64,000 nt of DNA from Salinimicrobium sediminilitoris (lineage in GTDB: Bacteria; Bacteroidota; Bacteroidia; Flavobacteriales; Flavobacteriaceae): NCBI RefSeq assembly GCF_020866905.1, contig NZ_JAIVCC010000007.1, forward strand, positions 1-64,000, given 5' to 3'. Made by a program: the position numbers and the translations under genes. The notes beneath the pieces were generated by a model. It was not told the origin of the DNA and did not search any database. It saw only the letters and a program-made list of their open reading frames with translations. Of this stretch, positions 41,718 to 50,609 are shown in pieces. How positions within the stretch are numbered: the stretch's first letter is position 1; each line of letters starts with the position of its first letter.

Positions 41718-42620
41718 CTAAGGATTCACCCGGTAAAATATATAAAGCATTTTATCTTCGTTTTTATCTGCATAGGTATCCAGTCTGTCACCTACAAAGT
41801 TGAAATCAAATTCGTAGGAGAACGAGTTGCCATGTATGTTATTCTCGTTTTTCTCTATCATCTTAATGACATTATTTTCAGAAAGATATGCAGGTCCAAT
41901 GTTTGGCATAAAGACAGATGCAGCAATGAAGAGACCTTTAAACGGGTTTGGTTTATCATCATAGAAATAATAATAGGTGTAATGGGAATTAAGGCCTATC
42001 TTTTCATGTTTGATCACATTAGAAAATGATTTGTCATAATAGAACTTTTGAACTCCGAAACCCGGTTCCCAATCCCCCTTGTGGTGAAAATCGTTAAATA
42101 TTTCTTTGATCCTGCCATTGGGATAATAACTAAAATAATTTTCCTCGACAGAAGTTTCATTATCCATAAAGATGCTTTTCAATAGACCTTCGCCGGTATA
42201 GTTGAAGGTATAAAGCCTGTTTACCTCAAATTCATTGCAAACATTAATACGATTGGAAACAATGGAATCTAAAAGGTTTTCCCGGTTATAGAAAAAATTA
42301 AAATTTGTTTGTTCACATCGTCTATAATTGCCTGAATAAAAGACCATTTCTGACACCCTATCACTGTTTGGCAAATAATGGAACTCCCAGTACTTCTCTG
42401 CGGGCTCTGGGAACTCATCATGATGCTGCCTAAGAACAGCCTTGATATTCCGGTCAAGATTACCCTTTGCCAAATTGTTTAAAATGCTGTTGGGCTCATC
42501 TAATTCAAAACCCAACTCAAAATGTTCCAGGTCCCGTTCTAAATATGAAAAATCCTCCTCCTCCTTTATCGTACAGCTACCTAAAATGAACAAACAAAAA
42601 AATGGAAATATAAATTTCAT
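41718..42620 (-). CDS. Uncharacterised lipoprotein with YD-like strands
   Basis: A 300-residue lipoprotein: SPII signal MKFIFPFFCLFILGSC with Cys16. The mature part reads as repeated two-strand hairpins of the kind seen in DUF4595/RHS-like sheets: YWEFHYLPNSDRVSEMVFYSG, NFFYNRENLLDSIVSN, YTFNYTGEGLLKSIFMD, FSYYPNGRIKEIFND and FNFVGDRLDTYADK. Each has the Y/F-x-Y...G-R/L-x-x-I/S pattern. No enzyme motif. Function unknown; likely surface or periplasmic. It is convergent with the XRE gene, only 9 bp apart. Confidence 0.75.
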   Translation of the reverse strand: MKFIFPFFCLFILGSCTIKEEEDFSYLERDLEHFELGFELDEPNSILNNLAKGNLDRNIKAVLRQHHDEFPEPAEKYWEFHYLPNSDRVSEMVFYSGNYRRCEQTNFNFFYNRENLLDSIVSNRINVCNEFEVNRLYTFNYTGEGLLKSIFMDNETSVEENYFSYYPNGRIKEIFNDFHHKGDWEPGFGVQKFYYDKSFSNVIKHEKIGLNSHYTYYYFYDDKPNPFKGLFIAASVFMPNIGPAYLSENNVIKMIEKNENNIHGNSFSYEFDFNFVGDRLDTYADKNEDKMLYIFYRVNP

Positions 42621-42946
42621 CCCAAAATTTTAAAAATCCTGTACCACGGTTTCAGTTATGAACAAGTTGCGGGAGTAGGGAAAACAACCTGTGCAGGATA
42701 ACGTTTTTTAAAGATAGTCAAAAATGGCATTTAAAGATATACAGTCAAACCCGGGGACGCAGATCTCCCCATCGGGATTTTTGAGCAGTAAAATTAAATT
42801 TCTTTCCTAATGGGTGATTGGACACTATAGCCTGCCCCCTTTTTTCAAATTCCTTCTAAAAATACCCTGATACTTTTTAATAATTCTTTAGTAGAATTTG
42901 TTTGCGGAACCAGGGTTTAATCCTGACCTTTTAAAAAAAGAAAGAC
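42621..42946. other. Spacer with a half palindrome, no gene
   Basis: A truncated copy of the dispersed palindrome (TCAAAAATGGCATTTAAAG) lies at 42719-42736. Nothing else recognisable apart from GC-rich CCCGGGG...CCCC words near 42,753. Confidence 0.5.
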
Positions 42947-43897
42947 ATGAAAAAAGAAATGAAAGCTGCTCTATACGATCAATTTGATGGGCCTTCAAAG
43001 GTAAAATCGGGCACAATTGAACTGCCCGAATTAAAGGAAGGGGAAGTATTAATAAAGATAAAGGCAGCCGGGGTAAATCCCGTAGATACCGTAATTACCA
43101 AAGGATATTATAAAAACATGATGCCCCATTCCTTCCCCATCATCCCGGGCTGGGACATGGCCGGGGTCATAGAAGCACGTGGACATGCTGCGCGCAGGTT
43201 TGAAGTGGGAGATGAAGTTTATGCTTATGCGAGAAGACCAGAAGTAAAATGGGGGACCTTTGCTGAATACATTATTATACCCGACAGCTATCTTTCAAAA
43301 CGACCAAAAAATGTTTCTATGGAAGAAGCAGCCGGAATTCCCCTGGCAGGACTCACCGCCTACCAGTCCCTCTTTAAAGCAGGAAAACTTGCTAAAGGAC
43401 AAAAACTTCTCATTTTAGGAGCTTCGGGGGGTGTTGGAAGTTTTGCTATCCAGCTCGCCAAGACCAAAGGCGCAGAAGTAATTGGGGTAGCCAGTAGTAA
43501 AAATCATGACTACATGCGTTCCCTGGGAGCCGATCATACCATAGATTATAAGGGCCAGGACATTGGGGAAGCCGTAAAACAAATATTTCCTGAAGGCGTA
43601 GATCTCATTTTCGACTGTACCAGTGGGGAAAGCCTGCAGCAAAGCCTTAAATGTTTAAAAGCTGACGGGAAACTGGTGTCTATCCTTAACCAGGGAGATG
43701 ACCTTGACCCAAAGATCGATCATGAATTTGTGTTTGTTGAACCTAATGCCCTGCAGTTGGATCACCTTAGTGAGTTGGTCGATCAAGGCAAGGTAAAGGT
43801 GAATGTGGGCCAGACTTTTTCTTTAGATGAAACTGCCAAAGCCCTGGAGCAGATCGAGACCCTGCATACCACAGGAAAAATTGTAATTGTGCCTTAG
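42947..43897 (+). CDS. Zinc-independent MDR oxidoreductase (quinone oxidoreductase-like)
   Basis: A 316-residue medium-chain dehydrogenase/reductase of the NADPH:quinone oxidoreductase group. The N-terminal GroES-like half has LIKIKAAGVNPVDTVITKGYY and PGWDMAGVIEARG. The Rossmann half has the glycine motif LILGASGGVGSFAIQLAKTKGAEVIGVAS (about 152-180), ADHTIDYK and a C-terminal QIETLHTTGKIVIVP. The zinc-ligand Cys/His residues of alcohol dehydrogenases are missing. Probably reduces quinones or alpha,beta-unsaturated aldehydes with NADPH. The start has two in-frame ATGs (MKKEM); I keep the first. Confidence 0.92.
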   Translation: MKKEMKAALYDQFDGPSKVKSGTIELPELKEGEVLIKIKAAGVNPVDTVITKGYYKNMMPHSFPIIPGWDMAGVIEARGHAARRFEVGDEVYAYARRPEVKWGTFAEYIIIPDSYLSKRPKNVSMEEAAGIPLAGLTAYQSLFKAGKLAKGQKLLILGASGGVGSFAIQLAKTKGAEVIGVASSKNHDYMRSLGADHTIDYKGQDIGEAVKQIFPEGVDLIFDCTSGESLQQSLKCLKADGKLVSILNQGDDLDPKIDHEFVFVEPNALQLDHLSELVDQGKVKVNVGQTFSLDETAKALEQIETLHTTGKIVIVP

Positions 43898-43918
43898 GTT
43901 GCGAGTTGCGAGTTAGAT
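43898..43918. repeat. Heptad tandem run, units GGTTGCG/AGTTGCG/AGTTAGA
   Basis: Three units starting at the oxidoreductase stop codon and running into a palindromic repeat. Confidence 0.7.
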
Positions 43919-43937
43919 GCTGAAACAAGTTCAGCAT
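43917..43937. repeat. Palindromic repeat, sister of the mnmE insert
   Basis: Arms ATGCTGAA and TTCAGCAT around ACAAG, followed by GACGGG. In reverse complement it matches the repeat inside mnmE except for one base pair of the stem. Confidence 0.8.
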
Positions 43938-43962
43938 GACGGGATGGGATTATCTGTTTCCT

Positions 43963-43990
43963 GTTACGGATTGCGGGTTACGGGTTGGAT
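43963..43990. repeat. Heptad tandem run, units GTTACGG/ATTGCGG/GTTACGG/GTTGGAT
   Basis: Four units, word family GTTGCGG. Confidence 0.75.
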
Positions 43991-43994
43991 GATG

Positions 43995-44029
43995 AACTAC
44001 AAACAAAAAACTACAAACCATAAACCACT
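43995..44029. repeat. Heptad tandem run, units AACTACA/AACAAAA/AACTACA/AACCATA/AACCACT
   Basis: Five units of a quite different word, 4 bp from the preceding run and 3 bp before the next gene. Confidence 0.75.
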
Positions 44030-44032
44030 GCT

Positions 44033-44635
44033 CTAATTCGTGATCCCGTTTTGTCTGTATTGTCTAATGAGTTTCTTTATACTTTTCAGCGTGATGGTTT
44101 GGGCGCTATTGACGTAATCCCAGTTCTTATCCCCTTCAGACTTAAGGACCTCTGCAACCCCGGAAGTGGAGCTTTGGGAGATCAATTCTCCCGTATTAAG
44201 ATCATAGATCCTTATTTTGCTACGGGCATCATTGGTATTTATGGTACTGCCCATTGCAGGGGCATGAGCGAAAGACCCCATCTCATTTTTTCCCATGTTA
44301 GCCTCTACATTAATTAGAAAATCATGGCCGGTGGTTTTTCCTGCCAGCTCCAGTTGTTCCGGTGAGGGCTCAAAGGGAAGATGTGCAGCCACTACCCTGC
44401 CGTTTGGCATCTGGGACATCCGGGTAAGGGAATCCCCCAGGATCTTTTTAAAATGTTTGGCGGCCATTTTTTCTACGTATTCACTTTTATAATTGGTGAA
44501 GGGAAGGTTTAACAGCCATTTCCCCCGGGTAAAGTCGATTATCCTCCCTTTTTCAAAGTGTGTGGTGAATTGGGTGTTTCCGCAACCGGTCACAATCAAT
44601 AAGAAAAGAAGGAAAAAAGTGGATTTTCTAAACAT
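44033..44635 (-). CDS. Uncharacterised lipoprotein
   Basis: A 200-residue lipoprotein: MFRKSTFFLLFLLIVTGC with Cys18. Mature sequence features RIIDFTRGKWLLNLPFTNYKSEYVEKMAAKHFKKIL, HDFLINVEANMGKNEMGSFA and SKIRIYDLNTGELISQSSTSGVAEVLKS, then a helical C-terminus. The IRIYDLNTGELI-S strand turn is like proteins that assemble at the outer membrane (CsgG/LpoB-type), but this is a faint resemblance only. Downstream of nothing on its strand; the OmpW/PorT-like gene lies 103 bp upstream on the same strand. Confidence 0.7.
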   Translation of the reverse strand: MFRKSTFFLLFLLIVTGCGNTQFTTHFEKGRIIDFTRGKWLLNLPFTNYKSEYVEKMAAKHFKKILGDSLTRMSQMPNGRVVAAHLPFEPSPEQLELAGKTTGHDFLINVEANMGKNEMGSFAHAPAMGSTINTNDARSKIRIYDLNTGELISQSSTSGVAEVLKSEGDKNWDYVNSAQTITLKSIKKLIRQYRQNGITN

Positions 44636-44657
44636 AGATAAGTTTAAATATTGACTG

Positions 44658-44676
44658 CCAAAAATGGCATTTTTGG
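44658..44676. repeat. Dispersed palindrome, perfect copy
   Basis: CCAAAAATGGCATTTTTGG: 9-bp arms around a central G, followed by AAGG. The best copy in the window. Confidence 0.85.
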
Positions 44677-44737
44677 AAGGTAATTTTTCAGAAGCAAAAG
44701 ATTATTAAAAACAGAATTCAGTTATACCAACTTCATT

Positions 44738-45388
44738 TTATAATTTGTACTCCAGCCCAAGACTAAATACAGAAGACTTGATGCTATTATCTCTTTCCAC
44801 TATTCCGAAAAAGTAACGTCCATTAATGGTGAGATCTTCAGTTAGATCATAGCCGGTACCAAGGTTAAGACCAACATCGAACTTGTCATAATCGTATTCT
44901 GTAATCACCTCTGGATTACCGGGTTGTTCCAAAGGATCATTTTGCAGCTTTTCATTTCTGTCGATAATAAAACCTGCCTGTGGGCCGGCATCCACAAAGA
45001 AAGATCGGGTGAAATGGTATCTTAACATCAAAGGAACCGCTATAACCGATTCCGTAATATTCGTTTCAAGATCGAGAACAATACCTCCTACTTCGTGACC
45101 GGTTATTTCCACTCCCTGTATAAGAAAATCAGTTTGCCGGTGAACGAAGTGCAATTCGGGTTGGAAATAAAATTTTTCTGAGATGCGTTTGCTTAAAAAA
45201 CCTCCCAGGTAAAATCCGGCTTTTCTTTGATATACGCCGTATTCCCTTCCATCTACCTCAAAATTTGGGGTAAATTTCGAATAATTTCCTCCTGCTTTTA
45301 TGCCGAATTCCAACTTTGAATTTTGGGCGTAAGAATTAATAGAAAGGCTGAAGATTATTGCTAATGATAAAATGCTGATCTGTTTCAT
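44738..45388 (-). CDS. Outer-membrane beta-barrel protein (PorT-like)
   Basis: A 216-residue exported protein with signal peptide MKQISILSLAIIFSLSINSYA before QNS. The mature part fits the PorT-family eight-stranded barrel: LEFGIKAGGNYSKFTPNF, the YLGGFLSKRISEKFYFQPELHFVHRQTDF hairpin, AVPLMLRYHFTRSFFVDAGPQAGFII, FDVGLNLGTGYDLTEDLTINGRYFFGI, and the terminal strand VFSLGLEYKL. The G-x-K-x-G-x-N opening is typical. Likely an outer-membrane structural or transport protein; no specific role assigned. Confidence 0.88.
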   Translation of the reverse strand: MKQISILSLAIIFSLSINSYAQNSKLEFGIKAGGNYSKFTPNFEVDGREYGVYQRKAGFYLGGFLSKRISEKFYFQPELHFVHRQTDFLIQGVEITGHEVGGIVLDLETNITESVIAVPLMLRYHFTRSFFVDAGPQAGFIIDRNEKLQNDPLEQPGNPEVITEYDYDKFDVGLNLGTGYDLTEDLTINGRYFFGIVERDNSIKSSVFSLGLEYKL

Positions 45389-45459
45389 TTCAAATTTAGG
45401 TTTTTCAGTTTTGTATGGTTATAAATTTTGATATTTAGTGGCAGCAGTTTATAAGTTGA

Positions 45460-47172
45460 TTATGGGATACTTTCCATTTTTGCCTCCTCTTCAATAATTT
45501 TGAGAGCTTGCTTCAGGTATAATTCAGGATCGTAGTTTAAAGCACTTTCAGTAATCACATGGTCCAAAGCCACGCCTTCCCGTTGCACGCCACGACCATC
45601 GGGATAGAAGCCTCCCAGGCCGGTGAAAGAGGCAGTCTGCCCATCGGCTAAAGTGTATGTCCAGATATTTAAAGGGGCTCCCGCTGTTTGCTCCCCGATA
45701 GTGGTCACGTTGGGCGCTCCCTGTATGGCCATGGCGAGCCATTCTGCTTTGCTCATCGTAGAACGATCTACCAGCAGGATCACCCGTCCCTTGTAAAAAT
45801 CCCTGTTCCTTCTTCCGGTTTTAAAAGGATCCAAAATAAACCCGAGCGGGGATTGTCCATCGGGATCTCCCAGTGAGGGTTGGGAAGCCAGGGGAAAAAG
45901 CACCTTCAAATATTTCTTTTTCTGCGGATAAAGAAAGCGGCTTAGATGTGTGTCTGAAATATTTTTGGGATAGTTTCGAAGATCAAGCACTATCGCCTTT
46001 TTTTCTTTTCCGTGGTTAAAGGCAGTTTTAAGTTCTTTGGAGGTAATACTGTCCAGGTTGATATATGTTACCTGCGGCGTGAGATCATACCACTGCTCCT
46101 TTCGCGGATTGTAAAGCTGCTGATCTTTTTCAATTTTTCCGAAGCTGCTATAAAGCTGGATGGTTTGCTGCCCGGAAATACCAGACGCAGGAGAAAGCAC
46201 TTTGACCCTGACGGAATCCTTGTTTCTAACAGACAGCAGGAACCACTTCTGAATGCGGTGATCTAAATAATTCTTATTGGAAGCAGAAATAATAGGTTCA
46301 AAGTTCCTTTCGATATAATCTCTTACCGGGAGGCCCTCAATTTCTGTAATTACATCTCCGGGATGTATGGTGGCTTCGGGTGCCGAAGAGAATTTTAATA
46401 CGCGGGTCACTACCAGCGAGTCGTTCACCAGTTTTCCGTTAAGGCCAGGAGAATGGGTATACAGGGAATCCCAGAGATACCGGGAAATGCGATAGGAATG
46501 AGAGTCGTTTAGTTTGGCGATCATCTTCAGCTTTGCCAGTTCGAACTTTTTAGTGGTGGTTGCTTCGGAAAACTCTTTGGTAAGGGCCGGCAAGATCTCC
46601 CTCCAGTCTTCATCCATAAGATACTTGTTGACATACCAGTACTGTATGGTGTTCCAGAAATTGTAGAGCAGTAACAGGCGATGGCTCTCAATAGAGGCAT
46701 CAAAACCTGCCACTGCCTTATTGTTTTCGAAGTTGAGAAAATTGTTGAGCCATTCCGAAGAAGCGTAGTGGTCGCCAATTCTCCTGTTGTTCCTTAGCTT
46801 AAGAAGTGTTGCGGTAAGTTCCTCTCCAAAAGCGTACTCTTCTATCCAACCATAGTCTTCATTCTTTCTGAAAAGACCCTCTGTGCCCGATTCTTCTTCT
46901 ATTTTAAACCTGGTCTTATTAGTAGTTACTTTGTTGACAAGCCCAAGCAGGAGCGCATTGAGTTCCTGCTGGTCTCTTAAGTCCCGGGATTTTTCCAGCA
47001 TTGCCAGCAATTCCCTGTCCCAGTCATATTGTCCACGGCTCACATCGGGATGATGATATTTGATAAGGCCCCAAACGAGTCCGACCTTACGATTTATTTC
47101 ATTTTGAGAAAGGGATTGTCCAAAGCTGAGACCTGAACAGATCAACAGGATTAGGAATAAAATATATTTCAT
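45460..47172 (-). CDS. S41 family peptidase (tail-specific protease-like)
   Basis: A 570-residue exported serine protease. Signal peptide MKYILFLILLICSGLSFG before QSL. The N-terminal helical region (about 20-235) has the LVWGLIKYHHPDVSRGQYDWDRELL motif seen in Bacteroidota S41 proteins. A PDZ-like domain lies at about 255-330 (ATIHPGDVITEIEGLPVRDYIE). The S41 core has AIVLDLRNYP, VILLVDRSTMSKAEWLAMAIQ with the catalytic Ser, and GEQTAGAPLN. The expected catalytic Ser in STMSKAE is intact. It likely degrades envelope proteins. The two small membrane-protein genes lie just upstream. Confidence 0.9.
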   Translation of the reverse strand: MKYILFLILLICSGLSFGQSLSQNEINRKVGLVWGLIKYHHPDVSRGQYDWDRELLAMLEKSRDLRDQQELNALLLGLVNKVTTNKTRFKIEEESGTEGLFRKNEDYGWIEEYAFGEELTATLLKLRNNRRIGDHYASSEWLNNFLNFENNKAVAGFDASIESHRLLLLYNFWNTIQYWYVNKYLMDEDWREILPALTKEFSEATTTKKFELAKLKMIAKLNDSHSYRISRYLWDSLYTHSPGLNGKLVNDSLVVTRVLKFSSAPEATIHPGDVITEIEGLPVRDYIERNFEPIISASNKNYLDHRIQKWFLLSVRNKDSVRVKVLSPASGISGQQTIQLYSSFGKIEKDQQLYNPRKEQWYDLTPQVTYINLDSITSKELKTAFNHGKEKKAIVLDLRNYPKNISDTHLSRFLYPQKKKYLKVLFPLASQPSLGDPDGQSPLGFILDPFKTGRRNRDFYKGRVILLVDRSTMSKAEWLAMAIQGAPNVTTIGEQTAGAPLNIWTYTLADGQTASFTGLGGFYPDGRGVQREGVALDHVITESALNYDPELYLKQALKIIEEEAKMESIP

Positions 47173-47190
47173 AGCAATTGTTTGATTAAT

Positions 47191-47412
47191 TCACGAATCA
47201 GCATTTTCCCGTTCCTTTTTTGTGTGTCTAATTGAAACCAGCATGGCCGCCATGAGAAGGATATTGGAAAGGCCTCCCAGAGCTTTCCCTAAATTTTCCC
47301 GGGAGAACAAGTTGTCGTAATCCAGGAGCCAGAAATTGATGATCAACAAAATCCCGCTTATAAGGATGACGGCTTTTCTTAAGTTTTGTTTTGAATTTTT
47401 ATTTGATCTCAT
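47191..47412 (-). CDS. Small membrane protein, two helices
   Basis: A 73-residue protein with two predicted helices: VILISGILLIINFWLLDYDNLF and ALGGLSNILLMAAMLVSIRH, with basic ends (RSNKNSKQNLRK, TKKERENADS). The pattern K-x-x-I/V...I-L-I-I-N-F-W is common in small Bacteroidota membrane proteins. It lies 18 bp upstream of the S41 gene and 6 bp after the next small gene, so all three are likely one operon. No function known. Confidence 0.7.
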   Translation of the reverse strand: MRSNKNSKQNLRKAVILISGILLIINFWLLDYDNLFSRENLGKALGGLSNILLMAAMLVSIRHTKKERENADS

Positions 47413-47418
47413 GAACTT

Positions 47419-47607
47419 TTACCTGTCACGATCCCGTGCTTTTTCCCGTTGTGTCTTAAAGAGTTTATACCCGTGAAGAATTGCCACTAATAGAGATAAG
47501 CCGCAAAGCAGGTAGTTTTCTTTTAAATAAAAACTGAAGCCACCCATCAATCCAAAGCCAATCCATAAGAGGCCCGGTACACTTTCTATTCCGGCTTGTT
47601 TTTTCAT
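47419..47607 (-). CDS. Small membrane protein, two helices
   Basis: A 62-residue protein: GLLWIGFGLMGGFSFYL and YLLCGLSLLVAILHGYKLF, with a very basic C-terminus KTQREKARDRDR. First gene of the putative S41 operon. No recognised family. Confidence 0.65.
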   Translation of the reverse strand: MKKQAGIESVPGLLWIGFGLMGGFSFYLKENYLLCGLSLLVAILHGYKLFKTQREKARDRDR

Positions 47608-47770
47608 GTATTATCTAATTATTTTCCCTCGAAACCCGGCAGGTCTTTTAAAAGTACTTCTGAAGCCACTCTTACTTAAAGCTGAATACGAATTTTCTTC
47701 TCCTTCGCTGCTCAAAATATGGCTGTGTCGAATTCTGGGTTTCATGACTTTGAACTGTGCAAAATTCCCT

Positions 47771-49057
47771 TTATAAATTTTCAACCGACTTGTATTTCAG
47801 CTGAATTACCGAAAGTTCTCCGGCGTTTACTTTTTCAATGGCATTTTTATAATCCCCTGCAGAATTGATCACTACGCCATCCCGGTGTTCCTTAAGGGTG
47901 GAAAAAAACTTTACTTCAAACCATACTCTGTCAAGTTTTTCCTGCTCCCTGGGAGTAATGCCGGTTCTGCCGCTAATCAATGCGTCCATATGTTTGCGGG
48001 CAATATTTTTAATATCATCGGCTACATTGCTGTCAGTTGGAAGGTTACGTATCGCACCTATCACAAAAAAGATCTTTCCATACCCTGCTTTTTCAATATA
48101 CTCGCCTCCATACTTCAGCTTGTATAGCCCGGGATTTTCATCAAGAACTTTGGCCAGGGAGTCCCTTACCTCCCAATTGTCCTGAAAATATTCGTAACCA
48201 TCCTCATATTTCCCCCCGCCAATCAATACGCCTCTCTCGGTTACCGGATACTGTTCGATGACCGACTGGTAAAGTTCTGTGCTTACAGCAAACCTGGTGG
48301 CAAAATAATTTCCGGGATTGTAAAACTCATCGAAAAGCCGGTAAGGGAACATGAATGATATTGGATCGGCATCGTGCTGCCAGGAAGGACTTTGGGAAAA
48401 TGCCTGATTAAGCTTATAGTAAGAGGTTTCAGTCGCACCAAAAGGATTGGCGACCGGAACATGACTATCTGCGTAAATTCCCGCACCAACCTGCTCCCGG
48501 TATGCATAGTTTTCATCGAGAACAGTTTCTCCGTTACTTGTAATGATTACATTCCGGTTTTCCCCGGCTATGTCGTAAGTGGTGGTGGCGGTGCTGTTAC
48601 CATCAGCCGCTGTAAATTCTACCAAACTCAATTCTCCATTGGTATAGGTGTAGATAGTCGTACCTGCCTCGCTATACACTTTCTTGATCGAGGGAAGCCC
48701 GTTCTTATACTCTGTTTCAAACCACAAGGCTCCGTCGGGATTATAGTATTTTGACCAGAGGGGCTTATTATCTTCACTCCGGCTCACTTCCATATACAGG
48801 TGCTGTTGCGGATAACTCGCGTATACCTTAGCCGATTTAATATAACCGTTCTCATAATATTCAAACTCCTCCATTGGGTCTCCCGAAAGTTGATATCGGC
48901 CCTGCTTTATCCAGCCATTCTGGTGTTGATCTAGCAGCTCGAAATGGGAAGTAGATCCTATAGCGTAATCGATTGGTGGAACATTGTCTTCTTTTTCGCA
49001 GGAAGATAAAAGTACCGTAGCTAAAAGGAGCAGAGACAGGTAATGTTTTTTGAACAC
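47771..49057 (-). CDS. Large lipoprotein with YwqK/MORN-like N-terminal strands
   Basis: A 428-residue lipoprotein: MFKKHYLSLLLLATVLLSSC with Cys20. Residues 40-150 carry MORN/YwqK-like hairpins (QNGWIKQGRYQLSGDPMEEFEYYENGYIKSAKVYAS, SKYYNPDGALWFETEYKNGLPSIKKVYSEAG, YTYTNGELSLVEFTAADG). The second half is different: helical and mixed (FATRFAVSTELYQSVIEQYPVTERGVLIGGGKYEDGYEYFQD, then KYGGEYIEKAGYGKIFFVIGAIRNLP), with no motif I can name. The GG-x-Y-x-x-x-x-GYGKIFF stretch made me think of pore-forming MACPF domains, but the signature is not complete. Function unknown. Confidence 0.72.
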   Translation of the reverse strand: MFKKHYLSLLLLATVLLSSCEKEDNVPPIDYAIGSTSHFELLDQHQNGWIKQGRYQLSGDPMEEFEYYENGYIKSAKVYASYPQQHLYMEVSRSEDNKPLWSKYYNPDGALWFETEYKNGLPSIKKVYSEAGTTIYTYTNGELSLVEFTAADGNSTATTTYDIAGENRNVIITSNGETVLDENYAYREQVGAGIYADSHVPVANPFGATETSYYKLNQAFSQSPSWQHDADPISFMFPYRLFDEFYNPGNYFATRFAVSTELYQSVIEQYPVTERGVLIGGGKYEDGYEYFQDNWEVRDSLAKVLDENPGLYKLKYGGEYIEKAGYGKIFFVIGAIRNLPTDSNVADDIKNIARKHMDALISGRTGITPREQEKLDRVWFEVKFFSTLKEHRDGVVINSAGDYKNAIEKVNAGELSVIQLKYKSVENL

Positions 49058-49273
49058 GGTATTTGTTTTTAAAAATTCCTATTTGAGTAAAACACTTATT
49101 ATTTAGTAGGAATTTCCCCTTTTTTGTTACAGAAAAAGCATTTTCCCGAATAAGGATGAACAATAAATAATTAATTCCCTTCCGCAGAAATATTCGGGAA
49201 TATCCTGATTCTGCTTTTTTCATAAGCTCTCTGGCATTATAGTCAAAGCAAATATCCGGATGAAGTTTTTACC

Positions 49274-49281
49274 TACATTTG
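49274..49281 (+). promoter_or_regulatory. -7 box of the DUF2914 gene
   Basis: TACATTTG, full match to TAnnTTTG, 17 bp before the ATG at 49299. Its position inside the longer frame that starts at 49260 argues for the shorter start. Confidence 0.55.
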
Positions 49282-49298
49282 GCACCACTCAATACATT

Positions 49299-50414
49299 AT
49301 GAAAAAAGCTTTAGTAAGATATAGAAACAGTGTTTTTGGAAGGTTTGTTTTTCGCAATCAAAAGTACGCTCCCATTCTTTTTTTTATGGGTGGTTTTATT
49401 TTTGACACGTTGACCTTAGGGCGAATTGACCGTGTTTATGACACGGTGGTACTTTGCTCGCATATGACCTTATTATCCATAACGCTTTACTTATATAATA
49501 CAGTAGATGAAGCCAGATGGGAAGGTACTTTTATAAGACGTTATTTCGAATATTTTCCGCTGGTCATACAGTTCTTCTTTGGCGCACTTTCAAGTGCTTT
49601 CGTCATCTATTTTTTCAGAAGTGTGTCCATGTCAAAAACTATGTTTTTTTTCATACTGCTGGTCCTGCTCCTATTTGCAAACGAATTTCTTAAAAAGAAG
49701 ATCTCCAATAAATACCTTCAGTTCAGTGTCTATTTTTTTATAAGTTTCACCTTTTTCGCCTTTATGATTCCCACGCTGATCAAGGAAATGAATACCTTTA
49801 TTTTTATCATTTCCGGACTTGTAAGTTTGGTGAGTACGCTGGCACTCATCAGGTTTATTTACAGGTCAAGCCCGGGTACAAGAGCTGAGATAAGTCTGAA
49901 AAAACTGATCGGTCTTATCCTTTCTATCTATATAACAATTAATGTTTTTTACACTTTAAATCTTATTCCACCGGTGCCGCTGGCTATGGATACAGGGTTG
50001 GTGGCTCATGATGTGCGAAAAATGAATAACGAATACATCGTGATTTACGAGAAGAGTCCATGGTATGTATTCTGGCGTAAATATGACACCAATTTTCATC
50101 GTCAGGCAAGTGAAAGAGTTTATGTATTCACTTCTGTTTTTGCACCTACAGATTTAAAGAAGTCCGTTTTTCATAGATGGAAATGGTACAATCCCGAAAC
50201 CGGGAAATGGGAAGTAACTGATAAAATTAACTTTAAAGTTACCGGTGGGCGTGATCGTGGTTTCCGTGGATATACTCATAAAAATAACCTTAGGGAAGGC
50301 CAATGGAGAGTTGATGTAATTACAGAAGAGGAACTGGTACTTGGGGTTGTGGATTTTGAGATCAAAAACACTTCTGAACCTCATAAAGAAGGAATGGTAA
50401 AGAAATCATTTTAA
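49299..50414 (+). CDS. DUF2914 domain membrane protein
   Basis: A 371-residue protein with about seven membrane helices and a C-terminal DUF2914 domain. Helices include YAPILFFMGGFIFDTLTLG, MTLLSITLYLYNTV, FFFGALSSAFVIYFF, MFFFILLVLLLFANEFL, FSVYFFISFTFFAFMIPTLI, FIFIISGLVSLVSTLALIRFIY and LIGLILSIYITINVFY. The soluble end (about 260-360) is DUF2914: VYVFTSVFAPTDLKKSVFHRWKWYNPETGKWEVTDKI, TGGRDRGFRGYTHKNNLREGQWRVDVITEEELVLG. DUF2914 is a beta-sandwich of unknown function. I choose the second ATG because of the -7 box upstream; the first at 49260 adds 13 residues. Confidence 0.86.
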   Translation: MKKALVRYRNSVFGRFVFRNQKYAPILFFMGGFIFDTLTLGRIDRVYDTVVLCSHMTLLSITLYLYNTVDEARWEGTFIRRYFEYFPLVIQFFFGALSSAFVIYFFRSVSMSKTMFFFILLVLLLFANEFLKKKISNKYLQFSVYFFISFTFFAFMIPTLIKEMNTFIFIISGLVSLVSTLALIRFIYRSSPGTRAEISLKKLIGLILSIYITINVFYTLNLIPPVPLAMDTGLVAHDVRKMNNEYIVIYEKSPWYVFWRKYDTNFHRQASERVYVFTSVFAPTDLKKSVFHRWKWYNPETGKWEVTDKINFKVTGGRDRGFRGYTHKNNLREGQWRVDVITEEELVLGVVDFEIKNTSEPHKEGMVKKSF

Positions 50415-50609
50415 CAACTGTTTCCTCAATACTATTTTTTATTACTCACTGTAAGTTCTGGAACTATAAGGTGCCGACGGAAACCCGGAATTATCGGTTT
50501 CTCGGGGCTCAACTTTTTTACCTGAATTTTATTCAGTAAACTGGTGTTAAATAAGAAATTAAGTGTTAACTGTGACCCTTTACACCTGGTTAACTAAGAT
50601 TTAGAGATC

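Noticed and set aside
47900-48300. MACPF/pore-forming domain in the large lipoprotein
   Set aside because: Only a loose Gly/Tyr pattern; the conserved MACPF signature is not complete.
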